NCBI GenBank assembly: GCA_009761415.1
Contig: QUOL01000003.1
Coordinates: 2,728,001 to 2,792,000 of the forward strand
DNA: 64,000 nt
From: Sarcomyxa edulis
Lineage: Eukaryota > Basidiomycota > Agaricomycetes > Agaricales > Mycenaceae
Reading direction: 5' to 3'
This document shows, piece by piece, positions 35,791-47,476 of this stretch (positions are counted from its first letter, which is position 1; each line of letters opens with the position of its first letter). The notes under the pieces were generated by a model. The model was given only the letters and a program-made list of their open reading frames with translations, was not told the origin of the DNA and did no database searches. Made by a program: the position numbers and the translations under genes.

Positions 35791-37071
35791 ATGACATCGT
35801 TCAGCTTCAAAGAGTTCATTTTTGGCGGGAAAACCTTCTGTTGCTGTCTCCCAGTTCGCATGGGAGTTATCGTGATATCTTTACTGTCGATATTGTTCTC
35901 TGGGGTCCTTTCGATTATCCTATGGTTTGAAGTTGCCAGTACGTGCCGGGAGTCTCCTGATTTCCTCTGTAAATTCATTAACATACTCAGGTTCTTCGGA
36001 GGCGATGACTAGTCCGACGGAACGAGGAGCATTCATTGGCGCAGGCGTAGTAGCCACGTTGCTCTTCATCGCGTCTATCCTCGGGTGAGTATTGTCACTT
36101 TCACTACTCAAGAATGATATTGACCGTCGTTATCAGTTTCTCTGGGACGGTGGTTCGCAAACAATTATTTGTAACAATCTACGCCTACTTCATCGCGTTG
36201 CATTTCCTCCTCAACGTTGCTATTGCCGCATTCTTCCTGTACATGATCACTCACGCCGAGTCGGGGCTCGCTGTCAAAGCGTGTCAAGATACCATCACGA
36301 ATCAGGAAGCGAAGGATCAATGCACAGGTATTCTGAAAATAGCAAAGGGTGTATACATCGTTGTAGCATTCCTCGTTCTGATGACTGAGTTCTGTAAGTT
36401 TATATGGTTTACTTTGCAAGTGGCTTGTCGTACTGACGGGCCTGGAAGACGGTATCATCGTTGTAACGCGCTATGTGAGACTCCTAAGGAACGATAAACG
36501 CAATATACGGGCGTCGCGTATGATGGGCAGCGAAAGTGGCTTCCACCTCCTCCAGAAAGGTCCACGATACTCTACAGTTCCTCTTAATCCTGGTGCAGAA
36601 CCTTTCTACACATCTCCAGGCCATACACCCAAGGAATTCGATCCCTATCAATTCAATCCTTATGAGGCAGTCTCACGGCCAGCGCCAGCGGTCGCACATA
36701 TACATCATCCTTCGTTCGATACATCATACGGGGATGACCTCCCGCCAGCTGTGGCGCCTGTCCCTATCGAGGTAGGCTACGGTGGTGGGAGCTGGACTCA
36801 TGAAGAGATCACAACGGAGGAGAAGGCTAGACTCCAGAGAGCGGACATGGAGGCGGAGTCCGTGCATGCAATGCGAGTGGAAAAAGAGTTGGATGAACCG
36901 ATTGAAGCGGATGCAACTGCTGCTGAGGACGAACGGCGGAGACGAGAGTCCAAGTCAGCGGCTGTTCCCCCTCCTTCACGAAGTAATGACGGCATTGAAG
37001 AGTTACCACGATACTCCTTAACTGACGCTCCGGTCAACATGCCTACGGATTCGAAACAAAAACCGTCATAG
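35791..37071 (+). CDS. Four-helix membrane protein with long cytosolic tail, function unknown
   Basis: Four exons. Start MTSFSFKEFIFGGKTFCCCLP, a short cytosolic head with a CCC patch, then helix 1 (GVIVISLLSILFSGVLSIIL), helix 2 (GAFIGAGVVATLLFIASILG), helix 3 (QLFVTIYAYFIALHFLLNVA), a loop with two cysteines (KACQDTITN, DQCTGIL), and helix 4 (YIVVAFLVLMTEF-YGIIVV). A roughly 190-residue hydrophilic tail follows, proline/tyrosine-rich at first (FDPYQFNPYEAV), then an acidic-basic coiled segment around EEKARLQRADMEAESVHAM, ending in ELPRYSLTD and DSKQKPS. The topology is tetraspan or MARVEL-like. Related agaricomycete proteins are annotated only as hypothetical. The PY-like tail motifs could recruit a ubiquitin ligase; this is inference. 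The frame is intact across all splice sites. Confidence 0.82.
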
Positions 37072-37689
37072 GTTCAGTCCTAATATATTTTCATACCATT
37101 GGACTTTGTAGAATACTTACTTGTGGTTTGCTCCCAACTCGATGAACAAATGAACTCCTCAGGACTGCCGTGTCAAGCCAGAAAAAACAGCTACTTATCA
37201 CGCAGTGAACGGTATCAACGACTCATCGACTAGTGCATCCGACCGAAGTCGAGGCGCGTGACTCGTGTGACTGTACCTATTTGTTACGGTCAACTGAGTC
37301 CGGATTTTTCCCACGCCGGGCCTTTCTCTGCTTTACCTCTCGAGCGTCGACGGATAGACATCGATAGACATCCGAAAACGAATGTGGCGTGATGGAAAAG
37401 GCTTGACTGCGATCTCGATCATCGTTTGAGAACGCGATCTTTGCTTCGACAATCATGTCAACTGGGATGACTGAAGACTGCATCGTGTCTTCGACTTTCT
37501 CGAGAGACGATGGGAGAAGAGCGAGCGCTCGATGCTCAGCCGAATGGACGCGTACTCGGATGTGCTCAGTCATGTTATCTAAAGGCAGTTGTGTATTTGA
37601 AGATATATAGAGGCCCTCCGAACCCTTTCATCTTCTACTCGAACGTTCAGCAAAACCACATTCGTACACCAAGCTCTTCATCTACTACA
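37072..37689. other. Spacer upstream of the broken NmrA-like copy
   Basis: About 620 bp with no supported gene. The minus-strand frame 37277-37573 has no known motif. A TATATAG element near 37603 may be the old promoter of the pseudogene. Confidence 0.4.
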
Positions 37690-38621
37690 ATGTTTCGCAT
37701 CATTATTTTGTAGCTACAGGAATTCAAGGTCAGTATCGATATATGGTTACGGGAGATGTGCTAAAATTGGCATCCTTTTTTGCAGGGTGTTCCGTCGTGA
37801 ATAGTATCCTCGCCGATGGGACATTCACTCCTTGTGCGGTTACACGTAACCTTGATTCGGACGCATCAAAAAATCTCAACGCACACGGTGTCCAGGTCGT
37901 CAAAGGTGATCTGATCGACAAGGAGTCTCTCCAGAAAGCCATCGCTGGGAGGGAGGGCGTGTTTGGCGTATGTGTCTACTTTCCCCTTTCGACCGTATTG
38001 GCTGATTATGGACTCAGGTCACTGGATATTACTACTCCTCGGAGAGGAAATAGAACAAGGCAAGAACATGATTGATGCGGCCAAAGAAGCTGGGGTAACA
38101 TTTTTCGTGTGGAGGTAACTTGAGTGCGACATTTTCCACGTTTATTTGTTGATTTATTACGTGCCTTCTGCTGCAATTTATAGTTCTTTGCCCAGCTTCA
38201 AGGAACTCTCTGGTTGAACATACGTCAATGTTGCTCCTTTGGATATATTGGGCCAGACGTTCATTCTCGCGACCAAACAGGCGTCTTCTGCGGAGATGAT
38301 CCAGCTCATTTCGAAGGGTGAGCGATCCTTCTTTCTTGAAGGTCCTCATGATGATCCGACCTTGATATTCAGCCATCGGAAAACCCGTCGAACATAAGAC
38401 CATCAAGACAACTAACAAGGTCGCGATTGACGAGATGGTAACGTTCTCCATGCTTGACCGTGCCTATCGACTGATGCATGACACAACAGTACGACTATGT
38501 CAACGAATTCGGAATGTATCGCGATGCGGTCATTCTTGACCCTCGTCTCCTTGCGTTGGGCGTCAAGTTCACCCCTTTGGAACAGTTTATTGAAGAGGAA
38601 GTCAAACCTCGTTTCGCTTGA
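37690..38621 (+). pseudogene. Broken NmrA-like gene, third copy
   Basis: The exon order follows the two intact copies: MFRIIIL then stop at 37711-37713, because a small indel destroyed the nucleotide-binding motif (VATGIQG is in the next frame). Intact stretches follow: CSVVNSILADGTFTPCAVTR, AHGVQVVKGDLIDKESLQ, AGREGVFG, IEQGKNMIDAAKEAGVTFF, SLPSFKELSG. There the sequence jumps (38215-38250) straight to ILGQTFILATKQASSAEM, so about 100 codons that include the TGWFxEN and LLKNY regions are missing. The end is normal: AIGKPVEHKTIKTT, YDYVNEFGMYRDAVILDP, and EEEVKPRFA with stop at 38619-38621. The splice sites are still mostly consensus, so decay is fairly recent. No protein with cofactor binding can be expected. 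Confidence 0.82.
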
Positions 38622-39478
38622 TTGGACTCACGTTTGAGTTCTGACAATCGACTAGTTTGCGACTTGTACGAAACTTCTGGATATATGCTGAGGATGCCCG
38701 GAGTCATTCACCGTCAGATTCTAGATTTCCGACTAGTTGACGTCCGAGTTGGCGCACCATCGATCATTTTACCGCTCCGAGTCAGTCCACGTCTCAATCC
38801 AAGTTCGTCACATAACCAGTCTTGATCTCTGAAACAGTGCCAAACTCAGCATAAGCAAAGTCTGGTAATACGTATGGGAGACGCTAGAAACATCTGCGGA
38901 ACTCTTTCCGGAGTCTAAGTTCATTGGTAAGGTGCGTCATCACCGAATACACCGATTGAAGTGATAAATAAACTTACACCGGCATCGGCAGTTATACATC
39001 AACTGCGTGTTTCGCCTGAGCATCTGCGCAGCGTCATTGTGCATATGGTGCACGAAAGGTCTTCGGCAAAGAGTTATGTGAATGATGTAATCATCTCCAC
39101 GTCTGGCAAGAAGAGCACTGATTACGAGACTACCAGTGCTACTTAGTTCAGTACGAGTACCCAGTGTCAGTGTTCCTTTCACAACGCTCTTTTGTCAGAT
39201 CTACTTACTGAACTGGTTATCATAGTTATACCCAAAATCTTGTGAGGTGAATGAACCGTACGATCTAATAGCAGACGCCACCGGTAAGAAATCAACACGT
39301 TCCCTACGCAGTCCGTTCTGCTCTACCTTACTAATTGTCTGATAGTCCATTATTTCGTGAGACGGCGAGAGGTCCCCTTGCTTGATTTCAAGGCCTAGCA
39401 CTGCGGTTCTATGTTGTGACAAACCAATGTCTCCAGTCTTCCTTATAAAATGCACTCCGATCAACTTCGCTATACCAA
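38622..39478. other. 0.85 kb spacer upstream of the Ytp1-like gene
   Basis: No recognisable coding sequence. Frames at 38940-39182 (minus) and 38961-39146 (plus) look random. A TATAAA element lies at its 3' end. Confidence 0.45.
39445..39450 (+). promoter_or_regulatory. TATA box of the Ytp1-like gene
   Basis: TATAAA 29 bp upstream of the chosen ATG (39479). If it is used, transcription would begin very close to that ATG, which argues for the start MRSRWYHLG and against the longer in-frame extension from 39382. An out-of-frame ATG at 39451 would lie upstream of the transcript. Confidence 0.45.
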
Positions 39479-41857
39479 TGCGTTCCCGGTGGTACCACCT
39501 CGGTCTTCTACTTTTCCCATTTTTAGGGCCGTACTTTCTGATCACCTTTCCAATCGCTGCCTCGGCAGAATCGAATCCTCTCGAATCCGTGTTGGCCCCG
39601 GTTTGGGACATCTCACGACGAGATGACACTCCAGACCACCATTCCCACTCGCACGCTGCTCCTCTACTCGAGCTGAATGAAACTGAAGTGACATCGCGTA
39701 TGTGAATGAAACATGCTCCGTTATTTGATGTATTTAATGTTCCTCTTAGATCACGCTCCTACGCCTCCTTCTTACTATACCAATGATTGGGAGGATGGAT
39801 TGTCTACTTCGACACATCCCGACCTGATCATACTACACATGGTAATGATGAGCTCGGCTTTCTTTGTAGCCCTGCCAATTGGTAAGGACGCGCGTCTCTT
39901 CAGAAGAAACCTGATTTCAATTTTTGCTTCCCAGGTATCGCCATGCGTACCGTTCGCCATTCCTGGCACGGATTCGTCGTTCTGGTGTTTTATGGACTAA
40001 ACGCTCTGGGTTTGGCAGCAGGCGGCCTGTATAAGAAATCATCTCCAAACATGTGAGGAACATCTCAAGTATGCTTCTCTTTCTATTATCATGACTCTGA
40101 TGTTTTGGCCTAACTAATTAGGTACGAAGGGGCTACCCATGCGAATCAAGGCCACATTATCCTCTTCTTCTCCCTCTCGATTTCCTCTATTGACTTGTTG
40201 GCTCTCATCCGTCGGCTGCTCGGCTGTGTAAAGGGTGGTCACAAATACACACTTAAAGTGTTCTGGAGAGTCGTCATCCTAGGCAAAGAGGACGTGGACC
40301 GTACACGTACCGAATATATGGAACTAGTCGCCAATGAGATAGAAGAATTCGAGAACTCAGAAGTTCTATCTGACGCCGAGCGTGTTCAAGCTCACAGCGG
40401 ACGTGCTACCGAGCGATGCAACGTAAATTGCCAGGATCCCTCTCTGGATGCGAGCTCGGGGCAGACTCTGTTCAACAACTCTCGATCTCTCACCTCTGAC
40501 GATATTACATCCGTGCCTAAATCAGAGCTCATCCATACTTCAAAGACGCCTCTGCTCCGTCGTATCGGAGGGTTGGCTTTTTCCATATCTGAGAGGATTC
40601 TGATCGTAGTTGGGTTTGCCCAGGTCATATCAGGAGTTGTGATCTACACAGGTGTGCTTCTCATGTTCAAGCCCTTTTCCATTCCCGCTGACGGGAATGC
40701 AGGTGGTTGCCGAGGAAACTACGCCAACGGCTGCTTGGCACATTTAATCAGTACGGAATTATGAGGTTTATACCCTCCAATGCTCATACATTGTTACAGA
40801 GGGTAGTATCTTCTGGTGTTACGGATTGATCTCGTTTGCTCGGTTTCTGGGTGCATTTTCTGACTTGGGATGGTCGTGGAACCGCATCCCGTCGGGGGAG
40901 TACCCTAGTGCAGAATTCGTCGAATCGCTGGTCATTTTCTTATACGGCGTAACAAATACTTGGATGGAGCGGTTCGGCGCCAACCCAGGCGATCCATATG
41001 TTCGTAATTCTGTCCCTTGCCCCGACTGATCTTCTACTCATCAAACTGCTGTGTTTACAGACCACTAAACAAGTTCAGCACATCAGCATTGCCGTGAGTA
41101 CTTTTTTTTTTCGATCTATCGTCTTACAATCATCTTCATCGGCCTATCACACATAGGTTATGTTTTGGTTTGCTGGCTTGGTCGGCATGGGCATAGAATC
41201 AACGCATATTCGCCGATGGTTAGCATCCACTGCAACTGTCTTTCTCAGACCCGCAAACTCTCCCCAGGACGCTGTCGCGGAGCCACCTAGCTATGCAGCA
41301 AGTTTTAACCCTTTTCCAGCTCTCGTGTTAGGCGTCACTGGTTCTGCTATGGCCGCTCATATGCAAGTGTACTTGTTCCAGGTGAGCCACTGGTGTGAAC
41401 GGACCAAGCGTCGGATGCATTACTAATTCTCTAACATGTATTTCTGCAGGTTCAAATTCATTATCTCTGGGGGAACCTACTCCTGGCTGCTGCAGTCATG
41501 CGATGCCTGACCTATTTTTTCCTTTGGCTTGCACCTCCTCACTCAATTTTACCGTCCCGACCACCGACCGAAGCCCTTGCAAGTTTTTTCCTGGCTTGCG
41601 GTGGCCTGGTCTTCATGTTCTCAGCCGAGGAGGTCACCATTGCTGCTATGCGTCGGGGACGCGATGGTTTGTCTTCTCTTGCGTGTTGTTTCAATAATCC
41701 ATTGACAATAAATCTATTCATAGATGTCATGATGTTCCTCAATGTTGCTGTCGCCATGACGTGTATTGCCTTCTGTTGGACTTTGCTTGTGGTCGGCTTC
41801 AACGGATGGCTGAAGTCGCGCAGCCTTCCGAGGATTGCCCATCTCGGTTCGGTCTAG
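39479..41857 (+). CDS. Ytp1-domain membrane protein (DUF2427 plus Ytp1)
   Basis: About ten exons and roughly 600 residues. Start MRSRWYHLGLLLFPFLGPYF acts as a signal peptide or first helix, followed by a His-rich lumenal piece (DHHSHSHAAP). The DUF2427 (cytochrome b561-like) part has HPDLIILHMVMMSSAFFVAL, RTVRHSWHGFVV and YEGATHANQGHIILF, with histidines spaced as in that domain. A hydrophilic cytosolic loop of about 100 residues follows, then the Ytp1 domain: ERILIVVGFAQVISGVVIYTG, CRGNYANGCLAHLIKEGSIF, WCYGLISFARFLGAF, GVTNTWMERFG, KQVQHISIA, MFWFAGLVGMGIES, VQIHYLWGNLLLAAAVMRCL and FSAEEVTIAAMRRG. The end is AHLGSV. The yeast namesake is a multi-pass mitochondria-associated or membrane protein of unclear function. 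No break in any frame. Confident in family, not in role. Confidence 0.87.
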
Positions 41858-42738
41858 AGATTGATTTTGTTAACAGGTTTTCTGTTCATTGCAGTTACTG
41901 CTTCAACCTTCTTTACACAATCATCATTACGCCCTGTGCAACTATGAACAAAGGTGAGTTGCTGCAAAGAGAGAAGAGGTTCCGTCAAAAGACTGCATAT
42001 CAAGTCTACCCTATCATTGTTCAATCTCCCTTCTCAAGCTCCTTCGTGCCTCAGATCAATACAGGTCGGGAACTAGTTCGAAAGTGTTGACACCCACTTT
42101 CGACCCCGAAGATGTTAATAATGTCTTCAGATAAATGTCAATAACGGTACATTTAATTGGGCAGACAACTGACTGACCTGCAACAGCATCTGCATAATTG
42201 GACTGATCTTTTGACCAGCTCATTCAAGCGAGAGAAGTGCCAGTGAGTGTTTGAGCCTTGGGTGTATCCAACATAGCGCCACAGGTGATGAGCAGTACAC
42301 ACAGACACTGCTCAGCTGAGTGATTGCGCTCCTGATCCTCTCTCTCGTCCTGTCGCCTCCATTCAACGTGGTCGGTAGTGGGATGTGAAGTGGTCATGAG
42401 AAGACTTGATACCTCCGGACGCAACTATTTATTGCATCGAGTCCCAGGTCATGCAGGGCATCATGATCACGATGGTCTCAAATCTTGACACAAGTACCTA
42501 CAGTCATATTACCTCGAGATCAAGTTCGAGATGCGAGCGGTCGAATTTACGGCTCTTGGGATTATAAGGCTGATGTTGCGAGGACGAGATCCTAGGTTGA
42601 CGAGCTGAGTGACTGGGATATTTAGAGCGTGTCATGTCTTCTTTGACCCACTGGATGTGTTTCAGTTTCCATGCGTTGTAGACTCGTAATCAGGCCCTAA
42701 AGGTAATTGGTGACATTTAGAAACAGTTGTTCAGACCG
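41858..42738. other. Convergent 3' spacer
   Basis: About 880 bp between the stop of the Ytp1-like gene and the stop of the DUF4139 gene. The frame 41761-42090 is partly the shadow of the upstream gene. Nothing else is recognised. Confidence 0.45.
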
Positions 42739-44829
42739 CTATAAACCATTGATGTTCAAACTCGTAGGCGCGACAACATCCCACTTCAGCACAAGGTTCA
42801 ACTTCCCTTGCGCAGGAACAGAACAGATCCAATTTAGCTTCCCATCTTTCCCCAGAGCCGACCTTTCCGCATGCAAATCTTCTGCGCCATCCCACTGTGC
42901 CACTACCCCGGTCGCGACCACCAACGGAGGCACAACAGTGCCTGTATCACTCCCACTCCCAGCTACCGTCTCCGTAGGACTGAAAGGGAGATTTAACGCT
43001 GGACTAATATATTTAACGCTGATATCTGAATCTTGCGAAACAGGGAACCGATCGATGATCTTCAGACTCTCGACGTCTATCATTTTTGTATTGATGACAG
43101 AGATAATTTGTGTGTAACTGTGCGTCGCAGATTTCTGGTAGAACCCGGATTTAGAGGTAGTCTTGGATTGGGGATGGTATGTGATGCGGATGGATGGGTC
43201 TAGGCTGGATGAAAGGAAAGAATGTAGAATCACTATTGAGGATAGAGGAATGCAGTGAGTGATGGAACGCAGCGCACCCAAGGGGACAGTCGAAGCTTTC
43301 TTGCGGGCTCACGGCGGGTACTTGTGACTTGGAGATGAAAGACCTATCCACGTAAACGCTAGCCGTTCCACTGAGGAAAGTGTATTCTGAAGCGTTCTTG
43401 ATCTTTGCCTGAGCACAGAAGGGAATCAATATTATATGCAAATAGTTAACTAGCGGTCACTCACGTTGAGACGCGTCTTCGTATCCAGTTTCGGCACGGC
43501 TATCCAGGACAACGCCGCGTCGAGCTCTAGTTGTACGATGGTGACGTTATGTGTTTCATTGTCGCTTGGTATAGTTATCAAACCAGGGACACTGAATGTC
43601 GCATTAACGGTACTGTTTGATGTTACTCGAAGATTTCCGTGGGCCATCTGTACATCATCCGAATCTGCAGAGGCTGTCATCCATTTCAAATTAGCTTGAG
43701 TCGCATCGATAATTCAAAAATAAGTCTCACTCCCAACATTCAGACTAAGCATTCGGCTATGAACGCGCGCCCGTGCTGCGTTTTTCACAGTGAAACTCGT
43801 GGGCTCCGGCCAGTTCACCCCAGTGCGATCGATGTTCTGATTCGCTGATAAGTACCACGGCCCAAGTTCGGGAATACCGACACCAAAAGTAGGTGTGGCC
43901 GTCTCTAAAGTCAAGGGAACATCATCCCATGCCTGTCTGTACATGAACGATTGGGCGTGACCAAACAATTGTGACGCGCACCTCTCCTGTCCTCTGTCTG
44001 ATGGCTGCCTTGTAAATGAGTTTGACAGACTTTTCCTTCGTCTGAGTGTCGACTCTGATGTCGTATCCAGCAGTCCAGATCGCAGAACGTACCACTGTTA
44101 CAAGTTAGCTGCAGGATACGAGCAGAGTCATGATGGATCACAGAGCAGACTTGCCATATACGAGGGTGATCTCCACCTCGCCTTCCGTTTCCGAGAATAT
44201 TCCAATAACGGCTTTCCAGTTTAACTCGAGCGGGTTGTTCGGGATGGTTTTGGCCTTTTCTGCCTCGATATCGTCCTTGACACCCTTCAACTCCCGTCGG
44301 AGATCCAATACGCGTTCCGCGAGTTTTTGCCCTTCAACCTCAGATTTCTCAAGAATATTTTCCAGGTTCGACGGGTCGACATGCTGGACGGAAAGGCTAC
44401 GCAAGTATGCCGCAATCGACTCCTGGGCTACGTTGCATCGTTGAAGGGCTTCCTCAAGACTATCGCGTTTTCGCTCGAGAGCGGTGTGCGTAGTGGAGAC
44501 ACTCGCGTTAGGTATGAGTACTCTAGAGATGGTAACATCGTGGATCGTAGCAGCGCCTCGGCCTTCGACTCTGCAAAACGAACAAGATTGGGAATTTGAT
44601 TGGATGAAAATTTAGAGCATGCTCACCGGATAGATTCGTCGTCCAGTGTAGCAGGCAAACCAGTAACATGAACCTGGTTCTGACCCAGCTTCACCTCGAA
44701 CTTGAATAGACGAGTGATCTCTGCCTGCCCAGAATACAAGCTAGCATTGATAATCTTGCTATCGTCGACAGAGACAAGTTCTACAAGATTTGATCGTTCG
44801 AACGCTGGAGGAGGATCATTGTGGGCCAT
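42739..44829 (-). CDS. DUF4139-domain protein (MuiA / mucoidy inhibitor family)
   Basis: Eight or so exons, about 570 residues. Start MAHNDPPPAFERSNLVELVS (an ATG six bases upstream is also in frame). The N-terminal DUF4140 part reads SLYSGQAEITRLFKFEVKLG then VHVTGLPATLDDESIRVEGR. A coiled-coil follows with LERKRDSLEEALQRC and AERVLDLRRELKGVKDDI. The DUF4139 part includes ITLVYVVRSAIWTAGYDIRV, VKLIYKAAIRQRTGEAWDDV, PLTLETATPTFGVGIPELGP, VELDAALSWIAVPKLD-like text (LQLELDAALSWIAVPKLDTK in a nearby frame reading) and KNASEYTFLSGTASVYVD. The C-terminal beta segment ends LKWDVVAPTSLNINGL. Eukaryotic members are cytosolic and uncharacterised; the bacterial name derives from alginate regulation. 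The frame is intact. Confidence 0.9.
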
Positions 44830-45178
44830 TATCAAGGACGTGCAGTATGCCTATGTCTTTCAAGCAACTTCTCGGAGCTATTTATGATAGCGAAAGGCTG
44901 CGCATTGTCGATGTCCATCAAGAAGTGGCTCTCCAGTAACTCAGGCTACCACGAGATATACTGCCCAGATCCGCAGTCGCAGCTTGCCCAGCATATCGAA
45001 GATCATAGCCTAGCTCGTGCCTACCGGACGTTTTGGCTTCATGAGAAGAGAAAATTATAAATCTAATTATAAACGTGGTAGTTTGGAGCGAGGGGCTGAA
45101 AACAACACCGGCCGGCAACATGCGGTGATTATTAATAGACACTCTCCCGCCGCTGGTCTTCCCTTGGTCTTCCCCTCC
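44830..45178. other. Divergent spacer
   Basis: About 350 bp between the DUF4139 start and the F-box-like fragment. No motif is recognised. Confidence 0.4.
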
Positions 45179-45335
45179 ATGAAGCAACTCCCTCCCGAAC
45201 TCCTTACACGCATTGTAGAATATGCAGACGACTACAGCACATACGAGAATCCGTCTGAATTGTTTCTCGCTCTCTAGGCTACCCTATGCTACCTCGTTTG
45301 TTCATTCTCTTTCGGCTCCGTTCGTGGTAAGCACG
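45179..45335 (+). pseudogene. Truncated copy of the F-box-like gene next door
   Basis: Reads MKQLPPELLTRIVEYADDYS, then TYENPSELFLAL and a TAG at 45275-45277; translation past it gives weak similarity for about 20 more codons before homology ends. The same stretch in the intact gene at 45439 is RQLPPELLILIVKYADEYS, TYEDPSESILALHATSS, so the stop replaces a His codon. This is a partial tandem duplicate of the 5' end of that gene, starting in the same short-leader context (CCTCCATG against CCTCAATG). About 50 codons long; no independent function expected. Confidence 0.75.
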
Positions 45336-45438
45336 GGAGCGCTACGTAAGCAGTAGGGAAAAAAGTGTAAGTTTTGCTAGACAGCGCTTACCACCATTTA
45401 ACGTTGGTGTCCAGTGTCCACTATCCACCTGGTCCTCA

Positions 45439-46887
45439 ATGTCCTTGAAGCGGCAACTCCCTCCCGAACTCCTTATATTGATCGTCAAATATGCAGACGA
45501 GTACAGCACGTACGAAGATCCATCTGAGTCAATTCTCGCTCTCCACGCTACCTCGTCCATCTTTCGCTCTTTTACGGCCCCGTACATGGCTCGGATGCCC
45601 TTTTTGAGCTGCCCACTGGAAGAATACGATCCGGGCTCAACTCCAACCGTCGATAGGGCGCTCTGTCCTAATCTCCAATATACAGACAGTGTCGTTCTCG
45701 AAGATCTCTTCGATACGACTGTCAGTTTCCATATTGACATGGAAATGAGTCCCGACTGTCAAAGCTTCCCACTACCAGGCTCAACCTGCCCATCTTGCGC
45801 TGCAGTCGCTAGCCATTTTGTTCGCTACCTGGCCAAGTCGTCTCCCTTCCCTTCCCTCACCTGCATAGCTGTCTCCCTACCGTCTAATGCCTTCCTTCTA
45901 CGCGATACAAATCGTTCCAAGGACATAAAGGAGATATTCGCCCGTATGTTTGGATTACCTCGTTTACGCCATGTCTTCTTACTAGACACTTGGAGCTCAG
46001 GCCCTCTACCTCTCCCTCCAATTCCGAACAACGTGGCAGTCGAACTTCATTCCCTGGTCGATTTCGAAGACGACCGTCTGAAGAATTATTTTGCGCTCTC
46101 CGAGTGTGTCACGGTGTTGTACTCTCCAAACATAACGCTTGCCATGCTTGAAAGATGGGCGCCATCGTTACACAGAATATCGACACAGGCGAGGCGATCA
46201 TCCTTAGAGGTGAATTTATGAATTGTTCTCTCTTCTATCTCGACTTCTTGCTGACAAATTTTGTAGAATATTGTGTCCATCCCCGAGTTCAAGACGTACG
46301 AAAACGGCTTGTATCTTGACGCAAGTCACATCGACGCGCTAGAGACCTCTGGGTGCTCCTCATTGACGGTCGACTTCGGTCTCCAGTCCTTGGAATTGTA
46401 CTTCCTTCTTGGTTCGATGGCAACGCGTTGGATATTCCTTTTCAAACTATTCGAATTCATACCGGTCATTATGCCTCGTATCAGGTATCTTAGTATACTG
46501 AAGCATGACCTTCCTAGCATGCCTGGTCATGGCGATGCCGAAGGTTCAAAGGCGGTAAGTCTATCCAACTTGCATGTCAATGCTCAATACTCATCGCCTC
46601 CCGAACTATAGGATGGGTTGTTGTCCTTGATACGCGGCCTTCCATCCCTTCGTTCCGTTCAACTTGATCTCAACATCTTTTTTCCTCTCCTCGTCATCAA
46701 TCTTAGCAAATGGATTCAAGAAACCGCGTTTGAGTACGCTCAGATGCTTGCTTCAGCCTCAACTTCGCTACACCGGATAGAATTACGGTCGAATGATATT
46801 GTTGCTGCTTTTGTGGTCGAGCGGGATGTCGATGGCGAGGTTGTTTCGGTCTCACAGAAGCGCGAAGTGACCCCGAAAGTAGACTGA
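45439..46887 (+). CDS. F-box-like / leucine-rich protein of agaricomycete type
   Basis: Three exons with introns around 46210-46265 (GTGAAT...TTTGTAG) and 46555-46612 (GTAAGT...CTATAG), roughly 440 residues. The N-terminal helical motif RQLPPELLILIVKYADEYS resembles an F-box or F-box-like start. Leucine-rich segments follow: FPSLTCIAVSLPSNAFLL, LPRLRHVFLLDTWSS, CVTVLYSPNITLAMLERWAP, LTVDFGLQSLELYFLL, MPRIRYLSILKHDLPSMPG and LPSLRSVQLDLNIFF. A CPSCAAV pair of cysteines lies near residue 115. By family resemblance it would be an SCF adaptor, but the F-box match is weak and cannot be confirmed without a profile search. It has a broken partial duplicate immediately upstream. Confidence 0.72.
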
Positions 46888-47476
46888 TAGGAATCAAAGA
46901 GCAAATCTGAGGCATAGGGAATATCGGGGGAGGCTCTACATCTATACTTGTTCAATGATATCTCTTATCCACATAGATTCGAAGTCGAACGAGACCTTTG
47001 ACTATGAATTAAGCAGTACATCCGTTACCCGGCAGAGAAAAGTGGAAGTTGTGCCAGTGGCAGGAGCAGCGCCACACTAGGATCGCAGATTCATGTGCGC
47101 AAGCAGCATCTCCCGTCAATGACGGTAATTCTTTTCATAGGAGGGTGAATAAATATGGACATCCACCAGATCTTCTGACGGTAACGACTGCCTTTGATTC
47201 CCTTACAGCTACGAGTCGGAAGCATACCTATGAGAGTGCACTGACTGTTGTATCTTTGTCGTTGCGTATTTCTGCTCGTGCGCATTCTAAATTCAAAAAG
47301 ATTCCGAAGATAGGGCTGCGGTTCCGAAGGGTAACGAACGAGTGTTCATGCTGGTATGTAGGGAGTGTAGATATCTATGGAAGATATTATGGTATGATGT
47401 GGTCAGCTCGCAGCCGTTGACTTTCGAGATTACGCGTATGAGTTTCAAACATGGGAAGGCATAAGAAATTAATTCA
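46888..47476. other. Convergent 3' spacer
   Basis: About 590 bp between the F-box-like stop and the MFS stop. The frame at 47049-47420 is not recognisable and has no splice context. Confidence 0.45.

Noticed and set aside
39382..39478. Longer start for the Ytp1-like gene
   Set aside because: A TATAAA at 39445 lies inside the extension and the later ATG gives a proper signal-like helix.
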